64,000 bases of DNA from JANMAT01 sp031359995 (GCA_031359995.1 JANMAT010000196.1:24846-88845); one strand, 5' to 3'. Counted from the stretch's first letter, positions 27,043 through 37,381 are shown. The notes: generated from the letters alone by a model not told the origin. Numbers and translations are program-made.

Positions 27043-28244
27043 GACGGGCTCCTCACGTAGCGGCTCTGGGGCCGGCCGAGGCCGAGGCGTTCACGCAGCA
27101 GGCCGGGTTCGTAGGCCCGGCGGAAGGCGCCGGCGCGCTGAAGCGCCGGCACCAGACCATCGACGATGGCGTCCAGGTCACGACCGATCACCGCGGGCCG
27201 CACGCGGAAGCCGACCAGGCCGTGAGCGGCCCACGCCAGCAGCTCTTCGGCCAGCTCGTCAGGTGTGCCGGCGAACTGCTGGCAGTCGGTCTTGAAGCGG
27301 GCGCCGTCGGCCTCGTCGAGGGCCTCACGGCGGCGCACGGCCTCGTCGTGGGTGGCGGCCAGCACCACCTGCAGGTCGCCGAAGATCAGCAGCGGTGTGC
27401 CGGTGCGGCCCACGTCGTGCTCGGCCTGGCGCACGCCGTGCACCCAGCGGTCCACGTCGGCGGCATCCTTCGGCGTGACCATCACGACGTCGGCGGCGCG
27501 CGCCGCGAACTCGAACGGCACGCGCGAGTGGGCCAAGGCCACCACGAGCGGTTGGCCCTGCGGCGGGCGGGGCACGATCGACGGGCCCTTCACCGAGAAG
27601 AAGCGGCCCTCGAAGTCGATGTAGTGCAGCTTGTCGCGATCGACGAAGCGGCCGGTGGGCTCGTCGCGGATGACAGCGTCGTCCTCCCAGCTGTCCCACA
27701 GGCGGCGGGTCACCTCGACGGCATCGGCCGCCTCGTCGAACAGGCCGCTCACCACCGCGGCAACCTCGGGCGTGGCCGGCAGGCGCGGGTCGATCTCGGG
27801 GAACGTGCGCCGGCCCACGTGGGCGGCTTCGGCGGCACGGGTGGAGATCTGGGGACGCCAACCACCGCGACCCCGGCTCACGTAATCGAGCGTGGAGATG
27901 CCCGAGCCGATGTGGAAGGGCTCGGTGTGGGTGGGCACCACCGTGGGCACGAGCCCGATGTGCTGGGTGAGCGGCGCCATGAACGACGCGATCGACAGGG
28001 CGTCGAGCCGGCCCCGTACCTGATCGGTGCGCTCGTCGGGCCCCGAGTACCGGGCCGACTGGATGCCGAAGGAGTCCTCGATGGTGAGGAAGTCGGCCAG
28101 GCCGCGCTCGGCGGCGCGGGCCAGGTCACCCCAGTAGCGCGGGGTGAACAGCTCGGCCGGGCGGGCCGATGGGTCGCGCCACGACGCCGGGTGGAAGCCG
28201 GTGCCGTCGAGGGCCACCGCGAGGTGCAGCGGTTGATCGGTCAT
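27039..28244 (-). CDS. LLM-class flavin-dependent oxidoreductase
   Basis: 401 residues starting MTDQPLHLAVALDGTGFHP. It has the bacterial-luciferase-like pattern: ARAAERGLADFLTIEDSFG, LDALSIASFMAPLTQHIGLV, then STLDYVSRGRGGW where most relatives read S.GR.GWN. The C-terminal part is shorter than in the adjacent paralogue. It is coupled to both neighbours by 4-base overlaps. The pair of different LLM enzymes suggests sequential oxidation of one substrate or two related ones, possibly sulfur scavenging from organosulfur molecules; that is inferred from family and context. Confidence 0.87.
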   Translation of the reverse strand: MTDQPLHLAVALDGTGFHPASWRDPSARPAELFTPRYWGDLARAAERGLADFLTIEDSFGIQSARYSGPDERTDQVRGRLDALSIASFMAPLTQHIGLVPTVVPTHTEPFHIGSGISTLDYVSRGRGGWRPQISTRAAEAAHVGRRTFPEIDPRLPATPEVAAVVSGLFDEAADAVEVTRRLWDSWEDDAVIRDEPTGRFVDRDKLHYIDFEGRFFSVKGPSIVPRPPQGQPLVVALAHSRVPFEFAARAADVVMVTPKDAADVDRWVHGVRQAEHDVGRTGTPLLIFGDLQVVLAATHDEAVRRREALDEADGARFKTDCQQFAGTPDELAEELLAWAAHGLVGFRVRPAVIGRDLDAIVDGLVPALQRAGAFRRAYEPGLLRERLGLGRPQSRYVRSPS

Positions 28245-30181
28245 GCGGACCTTCCCGAGAGCGGAGGGACGGAGCTGGATGCGGCGATGTCGGCCAGGGT
28301 GGTCAGGATGGCACGCGCCACACCGTCGTTCTGCCGGAACGCCGGCGCGTTGGTGCGGGGCCGGGCGAACGCCCCGGCGGCCGGTCGGCTGGTGAAGACG
28401 CCAAGGGCGTGGCGGCGCGGGTGGGGCCGTCGCTCGGCGTCGACCAGGCGCATGGCGGCGCCGGTCACCACGGCCCGGCCGGTGTTGGCCGACCAGTCGC
28501 CGTCGGTGACGACCTCCTCCAACACCTCGCCGCGCTCCCGCCAGTGCTGCAGCAGCGGGTCGAAGGAGCGCGACACCGACGGTCCGGCGATGCGGGCGTC
28601 GACCAGCGCGGTGGTGGCGATCTCGTCGGGGTGGCTCGTGCTGCGGGCCACGAACACGCCGCGCTCGGCGTCGGTGGTGACGGTGGTGGCGGCACCGGTG
28701 AAGCGCAGCAGGCCGGCGTCGGCCAGGGCCAGGAACTGGCGCAGCCGGTCGGGCGGCGGGCCGCTGGCGTAGTACATGAAGAAGCTGAACCACCAGCCGC
28801 CCACACCGGTGACGCGCGACCGGGCCGTGAGGCGACCGGTGGCACCGATGAACCCGAGCGGGCCGAAGCTGAGCAGCATGCCCATGAACGCGCCGAGGTC
28901 GGCGCTGTAGGCGGTGTCCGTGCGGCGGGCCACGTCGTCGGTGATGTGGTTCACGAGGTGCGCCTGCAGCGCGTCGGCCGAGGGTAGGTGCACGCCGGCG
29001 AGCGGTCGGTCGATGGCGCGGATGTCGAAGCGATCGGCAGGGTCGGGCACCGCCGCGGCCACCAGTTCGTCGATGGCCGGGCCGAGGTCGAGGGCGGCGT
29101 AGCGGGCCGCGAACTCGGACCACGGCAGGGTGGCGCGTTCGCCATGGGCGTGGAACAGCTCGTGGTAGTAGGCCCAGCCCGCCTCCTTGGCCAGCAGCGG
29201 ATACACGTCACGGTCGAAGTCGATGGGCTCGGGTCGCGCCGCCAGCGCGTCGATGGCGGCGCGGTCCAGGAACCGGGGCAGCGGGGCCAGCGGCGCCTGC
29301 AGCCGGTAGTCGGGTTTCGAGCGGTAGGGCACGCCGCGCCGCGAGCCCACGTGCAGCACCGGTTCACGGCCGCTCGGGTGGTAGCGCAGGATGCCGTCGG
29401 GCCGGCGTTCGAAGCGCCCGCCGCGGCCTTCGGTCAGGAGCACGACGAGGTCGGTGAAGGCCTGGCCGAACCCGAGCACGAGCACGTCGGTGCCCGGCGC
29501 CAGCACCGACAGGTCCTGCTCGGCCGTGTGGCCGGCGGGCACGTGCACCAGACCCCGTTCGGCGGCGAAGCGACCGAACGCCGCGCTGGTGGCGTCGGGC
29601 CCGGCGTCGAGGTGGCCCAGGGCGAACACGGCCACGTCGACGGTGAGGGCGGTGCCGTCATCGAGCGTGATCTGCTGGCGGCCGTCGGCGCCATCGACCG
29701 TGTCGATGGCGCGGGCGGTGTGCACCACCACCTCGACCCGGTCGGGCAGCGACGCCAGCACGCCCTGGTGGAACCAGTGGAGGTACGCCGACTGCACGCG
29801 CCGGGTCGGGAACGACATGCCGTCCAGATGGCGGATCTCGTCGATCAGGTCGGGCGGGGCGAGCGACGCCAACGTGGCGTCGTCGACCGAGTGGGCCCAC
29901 TCGATCAGCGACGGACCGGGCCGTACGGGCCCGTCGCAGCGCACCGAGTCGTCGGTGAACATGGTGACGTCCTCGGCCAGCGAGTTCATCCACAGCCGCG
30001 GGTCCAGGTCGGGGCGCCACACCCGCCCGGTACCGGCGCGGTGGGGGTCGATGAGGTGGATGCGCACCGCCACGTCGGGCAGCACCTCGGCGAGGTTGGC
30101 CGCGACCCGCTCCAGCAACGAGGACGCGGTGGGGCCGGCGCCGACGAGGGCCAGCTCGACCACCGGTGCGGGTTCGGTCAC
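28241..30181 (-). CDS. FAD/NAD(P)-binding protein (NAD_binding_9 type)
   Basis: 646 residues. The start has LALVGAGPTASSLLERVAAN, a dinucleotide loop in the GxGPxG/A form, followed by the family's LIDPHRAGTGRVWRPD and WMNSLAEDVTMF. A second nucleotide-binding part includes DVLVLGFGQAFTDLVVLLTEG. Proteins of this kind are long, predicted cytosolic oxidoreductases, often found near siderophore or sulfur-compound monooxygenases; the reaction is not established. Here it heads a three-gene coupled operon with two LLM monooxygenases, so it may supply reduced flavin or process their product. Confidence 0.8.
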   Translation of the reverse strand: MTEPAPVVELALVGAGPTASSLLERVAANLAEVLPDVAVRIHLIDPHRAGTGRVWRPDLDPRLWMNSLAEDVTMFTDDSVRCDGPVRPGPSLIEWAHSVDDATLASLAPPDLIDEIRHLDGMSFPTRRVQSAYLHWFHQGVLASLPDRVEVVVHTARAIDTVDGADGRQQITLDDGTALTVDVAVFALGHLDAGPDATSAAFGRFAAERGLVHVPAGHTAEQDLSVLAPGTDVLVLGFGQAFTDLVVLLTEGRGGRFERRPDGILRYHPSGREPVLHVGSRRGVPYRSKPDYRLQAPLAPLPRFLDRAAIDALAARPEPIDFDRDVYPLLAKEAGWAYYHELFHAHGERATLPWSEFAARYAALDLGPAIDELVAAAVPDPADRFDIRAIDRPLAGVHLPSADALQAHLVNHITDDVARRTDTAYSADLGAFMGMLLSFGPLGFIGATGRLTARSRVTGVGGWWFSFFMYYASGPPPDRLRQFLALADAGLLRFTGAATTVTTDAERGVFVARSTSHPDEIATTALVDARIAGPSVSRSFDPLLQHWRERGEVLEEVVTDGDWSANTGRAVVTGAAMRLVDAERRPHPRRHALGVFTSRPAAGAFARPRTNAPAFRQNDGVARAILTTLADIAASSSVPPLSGRSA

Positions 30182-30187
30182 CCCCTC

Positions 30188-30216
30188 ACCCTACCAATGT
30201 CGACAAGTTTGGTCAC
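30188..30216 (-). promoter_or_regulatory. Possible promoter of the FAD/LLM operon, leaderless layout
   Basis: On the minus strand GTGACC is followed after exactly 17 bases by TAGGGT, and the GTG start codon comes only 6 bases after that. Transcription would begin at or beside the start codon, giving a leaderless mRNA as is common in Actinobacteria. The spacer contains the 8-base palindrome TGTCGACA. This rests on spacing and hexamer similarity only. Confidence 0.45.
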
Positions 30217-30230
30217 CTTTGGGCGACGGG

Positions 30231-31328
30231 TCAGGGGTAGCGGTTCCAGAGCAGCGACAGGCCCATGGCGGCCACACCCAGCAGGGCGCCGATGGCGGCG
30301 AAGACCGCGCTGACCTCCTGGTCCTTCTTCTGCAGCGAGATCTGCTTGGGCAGGTTCTCGAACACGTCACGCAGCTGCGTGGCGTCCTCGGCCCTGTGGA
30401 ACGAGCCGCCGGTCATCTCGGCCACCTTGGTGAGGGTGGGCTCGTCGATCACCAGGAACGACCGACCGCCGCCGGCGTTCTGGCCACCGGGGTCGCGCGG
30501 GAAGCCGCCGCCACCGCCGAAGCCCTGGTCGAACGCCTCGCCACCGAGCTGGGCGGAGGTGCACACCATCGACGTCGGGTTCGTCGTGCCGAAGCCGATC
30601 GTGTACACCCGTATGTGGCGGTCGACGGCCTGCTTGGCCGCCTCGATCGGGTCGATGCCGCGCGTGTTGGCCCCGTCGGTCAGCAGCACGACGATGTCGG
30701 GCACGTAGCTGCCGTCGCCCGGTGCCGTGGCCGGCGCCGCGCGACCGGGGGCGGCGTCGCCGGCCACATCGACCGGGCGCACGTCGGGGTTCACCGCCGC
30801 CAACGCGTCGATCGCCTTGAGCGTGGCCGCGCCGATCACCGTGCCGCGCGCCGTGGTCAGGTTGTCGATGGCCTGCACGAGTTGCTTCTTGTCGGTGGTG
30901 GGCGGCACCACCACTTCGGCGAAGCCGGCAAAGGCCACGATGCCGATGCGCGTGCTGGAGTCCTGCGACTTCACGAAGTTGCGGGCCGCGTCCTGGGCCA
31001 CGGTGAGCCGGTTGGGCTTCACGTCGGTGGCGCACATCGAGCGCGACACGTCGAGGGCGAGGATGATCGACGTGCGGTTCAGCGGCATCTTCAGCGACGT
31101 CTGCGGCCGGGCACTGGCCACGCCGAGCCCGGCGATGCTGGCCAGGAACAACCCGACGGGCACGTGCCGCTTCCAGGTCGAGCGCTTGGGCAGCGCCGCC
31201 TTGATGAGCGCGACGCTCGAGAAGCGCACCGCCCCCTTGCGACGCTTGCGGAGCTGCCAGATGTAGGCGCCCAGCAGCACCGGCACGAACAGCAGCGACA
31301 GGAGGGCCAGCGGCCAGGTGAACGACAC
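30231..31328 (-). CDS. VWA-domain membrane protein (BatA/BatB-like), second copy
   Basis: 365 residues. Membrane segments lie at about 7-24, 56-72 and the C-terminus (about 338-358). The von Willebrand A domain has a complete MIDAS start D93-x-S95-x-S97 and a downstream LLTDGANTRG. A Gly-rich insert (GGEAFDQGFGGGGGFPRD) near residue 270 is absent from the neighbouring paralogue. In MoxR-VWA systems such proteins form metal-dependent complexes at the membrane with the AAA ATPase. The start GTG is 3 bases after the stop of the other VWA gene, so they are cotranscribed. Confidence 0.9.
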   Translation of the reverse strand: MSFTWPLALLSLLFVPVLLGAYIWQLRKRRKGAVRFSSVALIKAALPKRSTWKRHVPVGLFLASIAGLGVASARPQTSLKMPLNRTSIILALDVSRSMCATDVKPNRLTVAQDAARNFVKSQDSSTRIGIVAFAGFAEVVVPPTTDKKQLVQAIDNLTTARGTVIGAATLKAIDALAAVNPDVRPVDVAGDAAPGRAAPATAPGDGSYVPDIVVLLTDGANTRGIDPIEAAKQAVDRHIRVYTIGFGTTNPTSMVCTSAQLGGEAFDQGFGGGGGFPRDPGGQNAGGGRSFLVIDEPTLTKVAEMTGGSFHRAEDATQLRDVFENLPKQISLQKKDQEVSAVFAAIGALLGVAAMGLSLLWNRYP

Positions 31329-31330
31329 GG

Positions 31331-32320
31331 CTACACCAACCTCCCGAACCACACGAGCGACAGAGCGCCGCCCACGAAGAACAGCATCGCTCCGAGGCCT
31401 GTGGCCACGCCGGTGACCTCGGTGCGCTGCGTCGAGCGGGTGAACTTCAGATCGATCTTGTCGTACACCTTGCTGAGCGACGCGGCGTCCTCGGCGTGGT
31501 AGTAGGTGCCGTCGGTGACGTCGGCGATCTGGGTGAGCAGCGCCTCGTCGAGCTTGGTCGCCAGGCTGAACCCGTCGAGCTCGACCACCGTGCCGTCGGG
31601 GCTGCCGATGCCGATCGGGTAGATGTGCACGCCGGCCACCGCCGCCAGCTTGGCGATCTCGACCGGGTCGGGGTTCTGGGTGTTCTCGCCGTCGGACAAC
31701 AGGATCACCGAGGCCGAACCGAAGTAGCCGATGTCGACGTTGTCGAGGTTGCCCGCGGTGGCCTCGGTGTCGATGGCGATGGGCTTGCCGGCGATGGCGT
31801 TGAGCGCGGTGAAGATGCCCTTGCCCAACGAGGTGGCCCCCTGGGGCTTCAGGCGGTCGATGGCGGCGATCACGTCGCCGGCGACGTTGGTGGGGGCCTG
31901 TGTCACCAAGCCGCCGTCGCTGAAGGCGACGACGCCGATCTTGATCGACGTGGGCTGCTTGTCCACGAAGGCCTTCGCGGCCGCCTTGGCTGCGTCCATG
32001 CGGGTGGGCTGCAGGTCGGTGGCGATCATGCTGTTCGACACGTCGAAGGCCAGGATCACCGTGCCCTCCCGCTTGGGCAGCGTGAGGTTCATCTGGGGGC
32101 GGGCCAGGGCGAACAGCATGAGGGTGAGGGCCAGCAGGAAGAGCGCGAACGGCACGTGGCGCAGACGGCGCTTGCGCCGCGTGGCGGCCGAGGGCACGAA
32201 CCCCTGGGCGGCCAGCGCGGCGGCACGGGCCGTCCGGCGGCGCTGGAGCAGCACGTAGCCCACGACGAACGTAGGCGCCAACGCCAGCAGCACCAGGAGC
32301 TTCGGCCACACGAACGACAT
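31331..32320 (-). CDS. VWA-domain membrane protein (BatA-like), first copy
   Basis: 329 residues. Layout equals the paralogue: membrane helices at about 8-25 and 56-73, MIDAS D93-x-S95-x-S97 (FDVSNSM), LLSDGENTQNPD, and a C-terminal helix near 303-323. The conserved N-terminal phrase F.LALTLMLFALARPQ is the usual Bat-type signature. The ATG shares one base with the DUF58 stop codon (TGATG), so translation is coupled. It is probably a substrate-handling or scaffold partner of MoxR. Confidence 0.92.
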   Translation of the reverse strand: MSFVWPKLLVLLALAPTFVVGYVLLQRRRTARAAALAAQGFVPSAATRRKRRLRHVPFALFLLALTLMLFALARPQMNLTLPKREGTVILAFDVSNSMIATDLQPTRMDAAKAAAKAFVDKQPTSIKIGVVAFSDGGLVTQAPTNVAGDVIAAIDRLKPQGATSLGKGIFTALNAIAGKPIAIDTEATAGNLDNVDIGYFGSASVILLSDGENTQNPDPVEIAKLAAVAGVHIYPIGIGSPDGTVVELDGFSLATKLDEALLTQIADVTDGTYYHAEDAASLSKVYDKIDLKFTRSTQRTEVTGVATGLGAMLFFVGGALSLVWFGRLV

Positions 32321-33184
32321 CAACGCCTCCGCATCCGCCGCAGCTGGATGATGCGCACCAGGGCGCCCACGAGGTCCTCGTCGGTGGACACGGTGTGGAG
32401 GTCGATGCCGCCGCGCCGTGCGGCCACCTGCAGCTGCGCCTCGCGCTCGCGGGTGACGGCCTGGTAGCGCTGACGGAACTCGGGGTCGCTCGTGTCGACC
32501 GACAGCAGCTCCCCGGTCTCGGCGTCCTCCACGACGATGAGCCCGGCGTCGGGCAGCTCGACCTCTCGCGGGTCGAACAGACGGATGGCGACGAGCTCGT
32601 GGCGCTGGCTCAGCAAGGAAAGCGGGCGCTCCCACCCCGGCTCGCTCAGGAAGTCGGACACCACCAGGAGCAGCGACCGGCGCCTGATGGTGCTCACGGC
32701 GAGGTCGAACAGCCCGGTCAGGTCGGTGGACGTGCCCGTCGACTCGGTGGGCATCATCAGGTCTCGGGCCAGGCGCAGCACCTGGTTGCGCCCGCTCGCC
32801 GGCGCGATCGTGCGCTCGGTGCGGTTGTTGTACAGGATCGCCCCCACGCGGTTGCCGCCGCGCGTCATCAGGTGGGCCAGCGTGGTCGCCAGCTCGGTGA
32901 GCACGAGATCCTTGGGTCGGTCGACGGCGCCGAAGCCCATGGACGGTGAGCGGTCGAGCAGCAGCCAGGCGGTGAGCTCGCGGTCTTCGTGGAACGTGCG
33001 CACGTGCACCGAGTCGGTGCGGGCGGTGACGTTCCAGTCGATGCGGCGCACATCGTCGCCCGCCTCGTAGTCGCGGAGGTCGGCGAAGTCGACACCGCTG
33101 CCGCGCAGCAGGGTCCGGTAGTCGCCCTGCAACCGACCGTCGAGGCGGCGGACCACCCGCCACTCGAGCCGGCGCAGGATGCGC

Positions 33185-33213
<29 letters not shown>
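32320..33213 (-). CDS. DUF58 domain protein
   Basis: 297 residues. The diagnostic DUF58 core is GDYRTLLRGSGVDFADLRDY followed by EAGDDVRRIDWNVTART. Further on, LLLDRSPSM resembles a VWA metal site. No membrane segment. DUF58 proteins accompany MoxR ATPases and VWA proteins almost universally, and their biochemical role is unsettled. The ATG at 33213 lies 29 bases inside the end of moxR, so the genes overlap. Confidence 0.93.
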
Positions 33214-34228
<1,015 letters not shown>

Positions 34229-34262
34229 GTCCGTGCTCCTCCTGATCACGATGTGGTGTCGA

Positions 34263-35138
34263 TCACTGCGACGGCCCTCCCGCGGCACCACCGGCGGTAC
34301 CGATCGGGACGGCGAAGCCGATGCCGATGAAGTAGCCCTGCTGGCCGCCCTGCGTCGCCGGGTTGGCCAGGGCGGTCACGATGCCGAGGACCTGGCCGCT
34401 GCGGTTCAGTAGGGGGCCACCCGAGCTGCCCGGGTTCACCGCGGCGTCGAACTGGATGAGGCCGTCGAGGGTGGCCCCGCCGTTCGGCAGCGGGATCGAC
34501 CGGTTCAGGCCCGACACCACCCCGGCGCTCAACGACTGCACGAGACCGAGGGGGTGGCCCACGGCGAACACGGCGTCGCCGACCTGCGCCCCACCGCCGA
34601 GCACCGCCGGCACGATGACCTCGGGTGCACCGTCGGCCACGAGCACGGCGATGTCGTGCTCGGGCTGATCGGTGCTGACCTTGGCGTTGGCCTTGGTGCC
34701 GTCGGCGAACACCACGCGGATGCTCTTCGCGTCGGCCACCACGTGGTGGGCGGTGAGGATCGCACCGTCTTTGTTGACGATGACCCCCGTGCCGAGGCCG
34801 GCGTCCTTGGAGGGGTCGGGGCCGCCGGTGTCGGTCTCCACGATCACCAGCGACGGCAGGATCGTCTGGTAGACGAAGGCGGCGTCGGGCGGTGCCTTGG
34901 CCTGGTCGGCGAGGGCCTGGTCGATGGCGGACTTCGTGCTCGCGGCGATCTCGGCGCGGGTGATGGGCTCGGTACCCGAGGACCGGCGGCCCACGGCGAT
35001 GCCGGCGAGCACGACCACCACCAGCGCGATGGCCAGCATGCGGCGCGACGGGCGGCGACGACGGGGCACCGGGGCATCTTCCGGGGCGTCGTGCGGCCCC
35101 TGCCCCGCGTCGACGATGCTGCCCCCACGGTGCGCCAC
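34263..35138 (-). CDS. Membrane-anchored trypsin-like serine protease (HtrA/DegP family, no PDZ)
   Basis: 291 residues. A basic segment RRRRPSRR (26-33) precedes one membrane helix (about 34-50), making the protease domain extracytoplasmic. The catalytic triad is complete: H132 (TAHHVV), D162 (EHDIAVL) and S239 (NPGSSGGPL). The chain stops shortly after the protease domain, so the usual PDZ domain is missing. The position 34 bases before moxR suggests it is the first gene of the MoxR-DUF58-VWA-VWA operon and may monitor envelope proteins. Start assigned to a GTG with a weak ribosome site. Confidence 0.88.
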   Translation of the reverse strand: MAHRGGSIVDAGQGPHDAPEDAPVPRRRRPSRRMLAIALVVVVLAGIAVGRRSSGTEPITRAEIAASTKSAIDQALADQAKAPPDAAFVYQTILPSLVIVETDTGGPDPSKDAGLGTGVIVNKDGAILTAHHVVADAKSIRVVFADGTKANAKVSTDQPEHDIAVLVADGAPEVIVPAVLGGGAQVGDAVFAVGHPLGLVQSLSAGVVSGLNRSIPLPNGGATLDGLIQFDAAVNPGSSGGPLLNRSGQVLGIVTALANPATQGGQQGYFIGIGFAVPIGTAGGAAGGPSQ

Positions 35139-35254
35139 GGCAGGAACCGTAGCTCTCGCTGCGGGGGCGGAACGGTTGCGGACATGCCGATCTCGGGTGC
35201 CGACGGGGAGTCTGGGAGACGTCTGGGAACGACCGGGCCCGGCGCCCGGCCCGC

Positions 35255-35947
35255 TCACGGCGCCAGCGCGGCGGCGACCGCCGCCTCGGCGTGGAGCCGG
35301 GTGGTGGGGAAGTAGGGCACGGCCACGTCCTGCGGTCCGAGGAGCAGCTCGATCTCGGTGCACCCGGCGATGACCCCGTGGGCGCCGCGCGTCACGAGCC
35401 GATCGATCACGTCGAGGTACGCGCGCTTCGACGCCGCGATCACGATGCCGCGCACGAGCTCGTCGTAGATGATGTCGTGCACCGTGGTGCGGTCGGGTTC
35501 GTCGGGCACGACGACCACGAGGCCGTGCGCGGACAGGCGGTCGCGGTAGAACGCCCGCTCCATCGTGTAGCGCGTGCCGAGCAGGGCGACGTTGCGGATG
35601 CCGGCGGCGAGGACGGCCGCAGCGGTGGCGTCGGCCAGGTGCAGGAACGGCACGCTGATCGCCGCTTCGATGGCCGGGGCGACCACGTGCATCGTGTTGG
35701 TGCACAGCACGATCAGCTCGGCACCGGCCTGCTGCAGCCGCTGTGCATCGTGGGCCAGCAGCGCGCCGGCACCGTCCCAGTCGTCCGCGGCTTGCAGCGC
35801 TTCGATGGTCGCGAAGTCGTAGCTGCGGATGAGCAGATCGGCCGAGTGCACGCCACCCAGACGGGCCCGCACACCTTCGTTGATGAGCCGCTCGTACACG
35901 ATCGAGCTCTCCCAGCTCATGCCGCCCAGCAACCCGATGCGCTTCAT
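35255..35947 (-). CDS. Aspartate/glutamate racemase family protein
   Basis: 230 residues, full length for the family. The start is MKRIGLLGGMSWESS; the two catalytic Cys are C82 (LCTNTMH) and C196 (GCTEIELLL). It interconverts L- and D-aspartate or glutamate (or a related amino acid) without cofactor, in the cytoplasm. The GMSWESS and CTNTMH forms favour the aspartate-racemase subgroup. It is a single gene, divergent to a tiny membrane-peptide gene. Confidence 0.92.
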   Translation of the reverse strand: MKRIGLLGGMSWESSIVYERLINEGVRARLGGVHSADLLIRSYDFATIEALQAADDWDGAGALLAHDAQRLQQAGAELIVLCTNTMHVVAPAIEAAISVPFLHLADATAAAVLAAGIRNVALLGTRYTMERAFYRDRLSAHGLVVVVPDEPDRTTVHDIIYDELVRGIVIAASKRAYLDVIDRLVTRGAHGVIAGCTEIELLLGPQDVAVPYFPTTRLHAEAAVAAALAP

Positions 35948-36033
35948 CGCGACGACGTTACCGGCGGTTGGCGGGCCCCCGCACAGGGTACGTCGTCACC
36001 ACAAGAACGACCTCTCAAAGGACGGAGACGACC

Positions 36034-36108
36034 ATGTACATCGGTGGCGGCCTTCTCGTGACCGTGCTCATCATCCTGGCCATCATCTTCCTCGCCAAGC
36101 GCGTGTGA
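36034..36108 (+). CDS. 24-residue single-pass membrane peptide
   Basis: The frame encodes a 24-residue peptide beginning MYIGGGLLVTVL and ending FLAKRV: one uninterrupted hydrophobic helix with a positively charged cytoplasmic end. AAAGGACGGAGA sits about 5-16 nt upstream of the ATG as a strong ribosome site, which argues it is translated. It looks like the small regulatory membrane peptides (KdpF-sized) but matches none I recognise. It lies in the gap between the divergent racemase gene and the nitroreductase fusion. Confidence 0.5.
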   Translation: MYIGGGLLVTVLIILAIIFLAKRV

Positions 36109-36220
36109 TCGCACGGGTTTGAAGGGCGAACCGAAGGGAACATCCTCGTGATCGACGGAGTCAAGGAGAAGCTGCGCCGCGACTGATGGCGCCCCCGCGG
36201 CGGCGCAGTACCGTCGGCCC

Positions 36221-37381
36221 ATGGACGATCGTGACGTCGATGCCGTGGACCGGGTGCTCACCACGACGCGGGCGGTGCGGCGCCGGCTCGATCTCGATCG
36301 GCCGGTGCCCGACGAGGTCCTGTGGCGGTGCATCGACATCGCCGAGCAGGCGCCCTCGGGGAGCGGGCTGGCCAGCCGTCGCTGGCTGATCATCCGTGAC
36401 CCCGAAGTGAAGTCGGCGCTGGCCGGCCTCTACCGGCGAGCCGGTGGGGCCGGCCTCGCCACGCGTGCCGCCGAGCTGGAGCGCCCGTCGGCGATCCTGC
36501 AGTCGGCCGTGCACCTGATCGACAACATGGAGCGCGTTCCCGCGCTGGTGATGGTGTGCATCTGGGGCGTGCACGACGGCAGCGGCAACCCGGGGCTGTT
36601 CGACTCCGTCGTCCAGTCGGCGTGGAGCTTCTGCCTCGCCCTGCGCGCCCGCGGCCTGGGGAGCTCGTGGACCACGATGCACCTGCGCGAGCGGGCCGCC
36701 GTGGCCGAGCTGCTGGGCATCCCCGCCGGCGTCTCGCAGATCGTGCTGCTGCCAGTGGCCTACACCGTGGGCACCGACTTCCATCCGGTGCCGCGCCGGC
36801 CCGCCGCCGAGATCACCTACCTCGACCGGTGGGGCCACACCGCGGAGCGCCCGTCGGCCGACGGCCGCCACCACCTCGGCGACGGGCCCGGGCTGACGGT
36901 CGAGATCGACATCGCCGCGCCCCGATCGGTGGTGTGGCCGATCATCAGCGACATCGGCGTGCCGGCCCGCTTCAGTGGCGAGCTGCAACGGGCCGAGTGG
37001 GTCGAAGGCGACGAGCCCGGACTCGGCGCCCGCTTCGTGGGTCACAACCACATCGAGGGCTTCGGTGACTGGTCGACCACCAGCCACGTGGTCGGCCACG
37101 AGCCGGGGCGGCGTTTCGTGTGGGCGGTCTCCGACCCCGAGCGGCCCGGCGCCACGTGGAGCTTCGAGCTCGAGCCGCTCGGGCTCGGGGGCGAGCACAC
37201 GCGCCTGCGCCACCACATGACGATCGGTCCCGGTCGGTCGGGCACGCGGTCGATGATCGAGCAGGAGCCCGAGCGCGAGCAGCGGATCCTGGCGTGGCGG
37301 CGCAAGGCCCTGCGCGTCAGCATGCAACGCACCGTCGACGGCGTGAAGGCGCTGGCCGAAGGCGGGGCTCAGCCGGGCTGA
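36221..37381 (+). CDS. Nitroreductase - SRPBCC (polyketide-cyclase-like) fusion protein
   Basis: 386 residues in two domains. Residues about 10-190 are an FMN nitroreductase: RRRLDLDRPVPDEVLWRCID, AEQAPSGSGLASRRWLIIRD, a C-terminal LRARGLGSSWTTMHL and LLGIPAGVSQIVLLPVAY. Residues about 225-370 are an SRPBCC ligand-binding fold beginning LTVEIDIAAPRSVVWPIISD with FVGHNHIEGFGDW in the middle. The fused barrel may present or release a hydrophobic substrate for the flavin site. The 3' end overlaps the convergent CoA-transferase gene by 13 bases. Confidence 0.85.
   Translation: MDDRDVDAVDRVLTTTRAVRRRLDLDRPVPDEVLWRCIDIAEQAPSGSGLASRRWLIIRDPEVKSALAGLYRRAGGAGLATRAAELERPSAILQSAVHLIDNMERVPALVMVCIWGVHDGSGNPGLFDSVVQSAWSFCLALRARGLGSSWTTMHLRERAAVAELLGIPAGVSQIVLLPVAYTVGTDFHPVPRRPAAEITYLDRWGHTAERPSADGRHHLGDGPGLTVEIDIAAPRSVVWPIISDIGVPARFSGELQRAEWVEGDEPGLGARFVGHNHIEGFGDWSTTSHVVGHEPGRRFVWAVSDPERPGATWSFELEPLGLGGEHTRLRHHMTIGPGRSGTRSMIEQEPEREQRILAWRRKALRVSMQRTVDGVKALAEGGAQPG

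Noticed and set aside
36148..36186. 12-residue frame (VIDGVKEKLRRD) after the small membrane peptide
   Set aside because: Too short to support, and only a partial ribosome site lies in front.
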